Shown here: positions 6,615-9,469 of the stretch, in pieces
Layout: every line of letters begins with the position of its first letter
Numbering within the stretch: the stretch's first letter is position 1
Assembly: GCA_031280945.1 (NCBI GenBank)
Contig: JAITGB010000179.1
Location: forward strand, 1 to 9,469
DNA length: 9,469 bases
Source: Spirochaetales bacterium
Lineage (GTDB): Bacteria > Spirochaetota > Spirochaetia > DTKZ01
Direction of reading: 5' to 3'
The notes under the pieces: model-generated
What the model was told of the DNA's origin: nothing
The model's input: only the letters and a program-made list of their open reading frames with translations
Database searches by the model: none
Program-made: the position numbers and the translations under genes

Positions 6615-6698
6615 GTAAAGAAATTCCGGTTTTGGGTATTTTTTGAAAAAAATTGCACGCAGGGATTTCAGGCCCCAATTCCCCTCCAACCCCTCAGC

Positions 6699-6727
6699 TT
6701 GCAGATTGTCCCCCTTTCCTGTACGAT
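6699..6727 (+). promoter_or_regulatory. Possible promoter of thyX, leaderless geometry
   Basis: -35-like TTGCAG (6699-6704, only 3 of 6), 17-bp spacer, -10-like TACGAT (6722-6727, 4 of 6), then six bases (ACTTTT) and the ATG at 6734. The boxes are weak, but the spacing equals that of the Lon-family promoter and no Shine-Dalgarno site lies upstream of the ATG. Confidence 0.4.
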
Positions 6728-6733
6728 ACTTTT

Positions 6734-7564
6734 ATGGCGCACTGCATTGTACCTGAGGCTGAAGAAATTCTTGACAGAGAGTTTCCCGTTCTTGACAAAG
6801 GATTTGTCCGGCTTGTTGATTATCTGGGCGGGGACGAGCGCATTGTCCAGGCGGCCCGCGTTTCCTACGGCAAAGGCACGAAGAGTTACAGGGAGGACAA
6901 GGGGCTCATCGCGTATCTTTTGCGCAACCAGCACACCTCGCCTTTTGAGCAAGTGGTTTTTACCTTCCACGTTAAACTGCCGGTTTTTGTCGCGCGGCAG
7001 TGGATTCGGCACAGAACAGCGCGGCTGAACGAGATTTCGGGGCGCTACAGCGTCCTCAAGGACGAGTTCTATCTTCCCGACGCCCTCGACCTCGCAGCGC
7101 AAAGCACGGACAACAAACAGGGCAGGGCCGGGGAGGCCCTTGAGCCGGAAGCAGCGCAGGAAGCCCTTGAAGTTTTGCGCGCGGGCCAGAAGCGCGCCTA
7201 CGAGGATTATTCCAGCCTTTTGCGGACGCTCGCGCGGGAAATTGCGCGGATAAATCTGCCCCTCAGCGTGTACACGGAGTGGTACTGGCAGATAGATTTG
7301 CACAACCTCCTTCATTTTCTCAAACTGCGCATGGACGCCCACGCCCAAAAGGAAATCCGCCTGTACGCAGAGGTTCTCTACGGCATTATGAAAAAGGTCT
7401 CTCCCCTTACAGCCCAGGCCTTTGACGAACACGTCCTGGGCGCAGTAAGTTTCTCGGCGCAGGAGTTTGCCGCCCTCAAAAACCTGCTGCGGGGCGAAAA
7501 CCTCGATGCCGCAGGGCTTACGGAAAAAGAAGCCGCGCGCTTTCAGGAAAAACTTGGCCTGTAA
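6734..7564 (+). CDS. thyX: Flavin-dependent thymidylate synthase ThyX
   Basis: Makes dTMP from dUMP using methylene-tetrahydrofolate and FAD with NAD(P)H; cytoplasmic homotetramer in characterised members. 276 residues. The ThyX signature RHRx7S is intact (Arg92-His93-Arg94 to Ser102, in RHRTARLNEIS). Upstream is the ARVSYGKGTKS segment (41-51) with NQHTSPFEQ (65-73). Downstream is the dUMP-binding region: INLPLSVYTEWYW (173-185) and LRMDAHAQKEIR (198-209), whose Arg corresponds to a known nucleotide ligand. The C-terminal extension (about 235-276) is charged and helical. The ATG at 6734 was chosen because the family-like sequence starts there; 27 further codons upstream are Pro-rich and overlap the putative promoter. 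No thyA is seen in the window. The gene stands alone, divergent from the M23 peptidase. Confidence 0.95.
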   Translation: MAHCIVPEAEEILDREFPVLDKGFVRLVDYLGGDERIVQAARVSYGKGTKSYREDKGLIAYLLRNQHTSPFEQVVFTFHVKLPVFVARQWIRHRTARLNEISGRYSVLKDEFYLPDALDLAAQSTDNKQGRAGEALEPEAAQEALEVLRAGQKRAYEDYSSLLRTLAREIARINLPLSVYTEWYWQIDLHNLLHFLKLRMDAHAQKEIRLYAEVLYGIMKKVSPLTAQAFDEHVLGAVSFSAQEFAALKNLLRGENLDAAGLTEKEAARFQEKLGL

Positions 7565-7596
7565 AAGCGGACAAAAGAAAAATAAAATTTCGCAGT

Positions 7597-7714
7597 GATT
7601 TTTTCAAGAAAAAATTTGGGCGCATTTTTTGCTCGCGCAAAAAACCGGGCTTTGCGGGGCTCCGCGAAGCTCCGGTCTTTGCGGAAGACCGCAAAGACTA
7701 AACCCCTCCAATCC
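7597..7714 (+). repeat. Modular palindromic extragenic repeat, copy C
   Basis: The 5' flank and box TTTGGGCGCA (7615-7624) are shared with copy B. The first slot holds TTTTTTGC (7625-7632), loop TCGC, GCAAAAAA (7637-7644). The box CCGGGCT (7645-7651) matches copy A. The second slot holds an imperfect GC-rich hairpin (about 7655-7675) and a perfect 10-bp hairpin, GTCTTTGCGG at 7675-7684, loop AAGA, partner 7689-7698. The box CTCCAATCC (7706-7714) again matches copy A, where the same slot is only a few bases long. It lies 32 bp behind the thyX stop in the same orientation. An open frame across it is a by-product of the repeat. Confidence 0.75.
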
Positions 7715-7727
7715 CTTGCGCTGCCCA

Positions 7728-7802
7728 GGGGCGGGCGGGCCCGCGACCCGCGGGCGCCCCGCCCCCCGGGCCCCCCCCGCCGCGCCGCTCTCGCGGCGCG
7801 GC
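7728..7802. repeat. Extremely GC-rich double hairpin
   Basis: The first structure pairs GGGGCGGG (7728-7735) with CCCGCCCC (7758-7765) around an inner stem GCCCGCG (7739-7745)/CGCGGGC (7749-7755) with a 3-nt loop. The second is a perfect 10-bp stem, GCCGCGCCGC (7779-7788), loop TCTC, partner 7793-7802. Almost no A or T occurs between 7728 and 7802. It follows the CTCCAATCC box of copy C, the place where copy A also carries an extra hairpin, so it may be the third module of this repeat. It could block or terminate transcription from either convergent gene, but no U-tract supports an intrinsic terminator. Confidence 0.6.
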
Positions 7803-7819
7803 CTAAACCCCCCTGCCGC

Positions 7820-8446
7820 TTAACGAATAAAGTTTGTTCTCACTCTCTCTTCTATCGCCGGAAAAGGATGAGTTTCCTTTGCAGCGTCAATAATTTTCAA
7901 AAGCCAGGCCAGAGCCCCCGCGTTCCGCCTGATTGTCTGTATACCCTCTCCATCTTTTTCGATTTCACCCGGACTCATTCCAAAAACCGAAGCCCAGTAG
8001 TGGGACGGAGCTATAACCATTTCCGCGAGATTCATATAGTTGTTAAGCTGATGAATCGTATCTACGCCCCCGGCTCTGCGGGCAACGGTAAGGGATGCCC
8101 CCGCCTTTCCCCGGAAAAAGCGGGAGCTTGAATAAAAAAGGCGGTCGAGGAAACACTTCATCGTTCCCGCAATTCCCGCGTAATATGTAGGAACCGCAAA
8201 AACAAGGCCGTCCGCCGCCCGCGCCTTTTCCGCCGCGCTGTTCAGGCTGTCGCCCGTAATAACGCAGAAGTTGTCTGCGGCGCTAAAACAGCCCCGGCAG
8301 CCCGTACAGCCGTGAATGTTCTCGCGGCCAAGAGAGAAGACTTCGGTTTCAATACCGTTTTTTTCGAGTTCAGCCCTCATAACGCCCAGGGCCCGCCCCG
8401 TGTTATTGTCCGGCCTCGGACTGCCGTTTATGGCAAAAACTTTCAC
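7820..8446 (-). CDS. Flavodoxin-fold NAD(P)H:FMN reductase, iron-sulfur flavoprotein (Isf)-like
   Basis: Cytoplasmic redox protein of 208 residues with a flavodoxin-like fold. The FMN phosphate loop is NGSPRPDNNT (7-16). A compact cysteine motif, Cys47-x2-Cys50-x2-Cys53-x7-Cys61, fits the CX2CX2CX4-7C iron-sulfur site of archaeal and bacterial Isf proteins. The flavin-ring loop is PTYYAGIAGTMKCFLDR (86-102). A 4Fe-4S cluster is therefore likely but not proven; electron donor and acceptor are unknown. The start is a GTG, chosen because the first beta strand (KVFAINGSPR) begins right there and the preceding codon is a stop. That stop is the TAA of the C39-type gene, so the two genes touch with zero bases between and share a reading frame. 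Only a weak GGG-type ribosome site is visible, so translation probably depends on the upstream gene. Convergent with thyX. Confidence 0.88.
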   Translation of the reverse strand: MKVFAINGSPRPDNNTGRALGVMRAELEKNGIETEVFSLGRENIHGCTGCRGCFSAADNFCVITGDSLNSAAEKARAADGLVFAVPTYYAGIAGTMKCFLDRLFYSSSRFFRGKAGASLTVARRAGGVDTIHQLNNYMNLAEMVIAPSHYWASVFGMSPGEIEKDGEGIQTIRRNAGALAWLLKIIDAAKETHPFPAIEERVRTNFIR

Positions 8447-9469
8447 TTACTTTATAACCCTGGGGATAACCATCATGTCGTTACGGCGCAGGGACTTGAG
8501 AATTTCGCTCGATGAATAATAGCGGTTCCGGCCCACCATACTCAGCTCATCCCCGTAGCGAAAACTGTTGACGCTCCAGTCGTTGGGAATAGGGTCGTAT
8601 GCGACAAAGTATTCCCCGTTGAGGGAATAGCCCTTTATAATCACGTAGTGGCCTACCGAATCGTTGTAGTACCTGCCGAAAAGATTTTTTTCTGGATTTG
8701 ACGGAGATTGGGAAATCCCCTGCGTGTGGAAAAGTATAATGGCCACATTGCCTGAGTCAATAATATCTTTTATGTTCTGCAAAGAACGCAGGGGCTGCAT
8801 ACTCGCCGGAATTCCGTGCGAGCGGATTACCTTCATAAAATCATCAAAACTCGTTCCGCCGTTGCCCTGCCAGCCAATAGATTCACGCACCGAAGCAACA
8901 GGAACGTATTTTCCCAAAGCCCAGCCTATGGCCATGGATGCCACAGCAGGGCCGCAGTTTGAGGAGGTTCCCGTGTTATACTGGGTTCTGTACCAGTTAA
9001 AATCCCCCGCCGAAATATCCGCATGAATACTCGCAATGGGGCTCACAAAAACGGAGTAATACTGCTCCACCATGTTTTTATCCGTAACCGTCAATCCGTA
9101 GTAACCGGATTTTTTGAAACGTACTTTTGTCAGAAACTGGTCGGATTCGCTGAAATCAAGAGGAGCGGACTCCACATCCGCGTAGCGGGCCACATCGGTT
9201 ATATTCCCGTTTACGACAAAGAAATCCTCAGGTGAAGAGAGGGTAACGAATTTTGTCGTTGTATTTTCCGCCGCCGAGCCCGGATGAGGAACATCGATGT
9301 ACAGGGGATTGGATTTATAGATAACCCCCCTCGTATCGCGCGCCGTCAGGCGGGCGACGTAGGTGCGGGGAACCGTGTACTCGTAGCTCGGATTGGGCCT
9401 GAAACCCCGCTTGCCGTCTCCAAAATCCCACTCAAAGGACTGGAGAGTCTCTTCCGGGGGCTGGACAAT
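8447..9469 (-). CDS. PKD-domain / C39-type cysteine peptidase-like protein (N-terminus outside window)
   Basis: The minus-strand frame is open to the window edge; 340 residues are visible and the true start is not. Residues about 10-60 form a PKD domain (FEWDFGDGKRG, NPSYEYTVPRTYVARLTARD). A second Ig-like beta domain follows (about 75-143, ending YYSVFVSP). The C-terminal part (about 160-330) is a papain-like C39_2 domain with Cys172 in SSNCGPA, His274 in GHYVIIKGY and Asp292 in AYDPIPND, a complete candidate triad. PKD and Ig-like domains are typical of surface or secreted proteins, so a large exported peptidase or adhesin-like protein is likely; the signal peptide would lie outside the window. 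A GTG at 9193 could start a shorter 248-residue product, but the PKD domain upstream in frame argues against it. It ends directly against the flavoprotein start and probably forms an operon with it. Confidence 0.82.
   Translation of the reverse strand: MVQPPEETLQSFEWDFGDGKRGFRPNPSYEYTVPRTYVARLTARDTRGVIYKSNPLYIDVPHPGSAAENTTTKFVTLSSPEDFFVVNGNITDVARYADVESAPLDFSESDQFLTKVRFKKSGYYGLTVTDKNMVEQYYSVFVSPIASIHADISAGDFNWYRTQYNTGTSSNCGPAVASMAIGWALGKYVPVASVRESIGWQGNGGTSFDDFMKVIRSHGIPASMQPLRSLQNIKDIIDSGNVAIILFHTQGISQSPSNPEKNLFGRYYNDSVGHYVIIKGYSLNGEYFVAYDPIPNDWSVNSFRYGDELSMVGRNRYYSSSEILKSLRRNDMMVIPRVIK

Noticed and set aside
6668..7432. A 254-codon minus-strand open frame opposite thyX
   Set aside because: ThyX on the plus strand has all family motifs; the antisense translation resembles nothing and has no promoter or ribosome site.
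7595..8131. A 178-codon plus-strand open frame beginning in repeat copy C
   Set aside because: Its first part is a translation of the repeat (RKNLGA, which also appears in the copy B frame at 2407-2718) and its second part is antisense to the flavoprotein gene.
1..9469. CRISPR array, tRNA or insertion sequence
   Set aside because: No regularly spaced direct repeats, no tRNA-like cloverleaf and no transposase-like reading frame were recognised; the repeats present are palindromic and dispersed.

Overview
The window looks like chromosomal DNA of a spirochaete, most probably a Treponema relative of the gut or rumen type. This is inference from the gene set, moderate G+C and the style of the intergenic repeats, which I recall from treponeme and Bacteroidetes genomes; nothing here proves the taxon. 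No tRNA, rRNA, CRISPR array, insertion sequence or phage gene was seen.

Layout. (1) Positions 1-151: a palindrome-rich extragenic repeat (copy A). (2) 152-2566, minus: a Lon-family AAA+/S16 protease. (3) 2567-2908: divergent intergenic region with a promoter for each neighbour, repeat copy B and a perfect 15-bp GC-rich hairpin. (4) 2909-3265, plus: a small cysteine-rich CxxCxxCC protein (YkgJ type). (5) 3394-4485, minus: a 6-phosphofructokinase with a promoter, a leader of about 96 nt and a possible 31-codon leader ORF ending in an ATGA overlap. (6) 4762-5385, plus: a membrane protein with a bacterial PH domain. (7) 5399-6577, minus: an exported M23 metallopeptidase. (8) 6734-7564, plus: flavin-dependent thymidylate synthase ThyX. 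(9) 7565-7819: repeat copy C and an extremely GC-rich pair of hairpins. (10) 7820-8446, minus: an iron-sulfur flavoprotein-like reductase, directly abutting (11) 8447-9469, minus: the C-terminal part of a PKD/C39 cysteine-peptidase-like protein whose start lies beyond the window.

Organisation. The first seven genes strictly alternate strand, so each appears to be its own transcription unit; only the last two minus-strand genes look like an operon. The genes do not form one pathway: protein quality control, glycolysis, dTMP synthesis, cell-wall remodelling and redox functions are mixed, so this is largely ordinary housekeeping DNA.

The less ordinary signals are between the genes. Three copies of a modular extragenic repeat keep constant boxes (TTTGGGCGCA or a variant; CCGGGCT or a variant; CTCCAATCC in two copies) while the hairpins between the boxes differ completely. 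Several sigma-70-type promoters also place the -10 box so close to the start codon that the mRNAs should be leaderless or nearly so, most clearly for the Lon-family gene, while the phosphofructokinase and PH-domain genes have ordinary Shine-Dalgarno sites. I found no convincing new multi-gene system; the repeats, the leaderless starts and the phosphofructokinase leader ORF are the points most worth checking.
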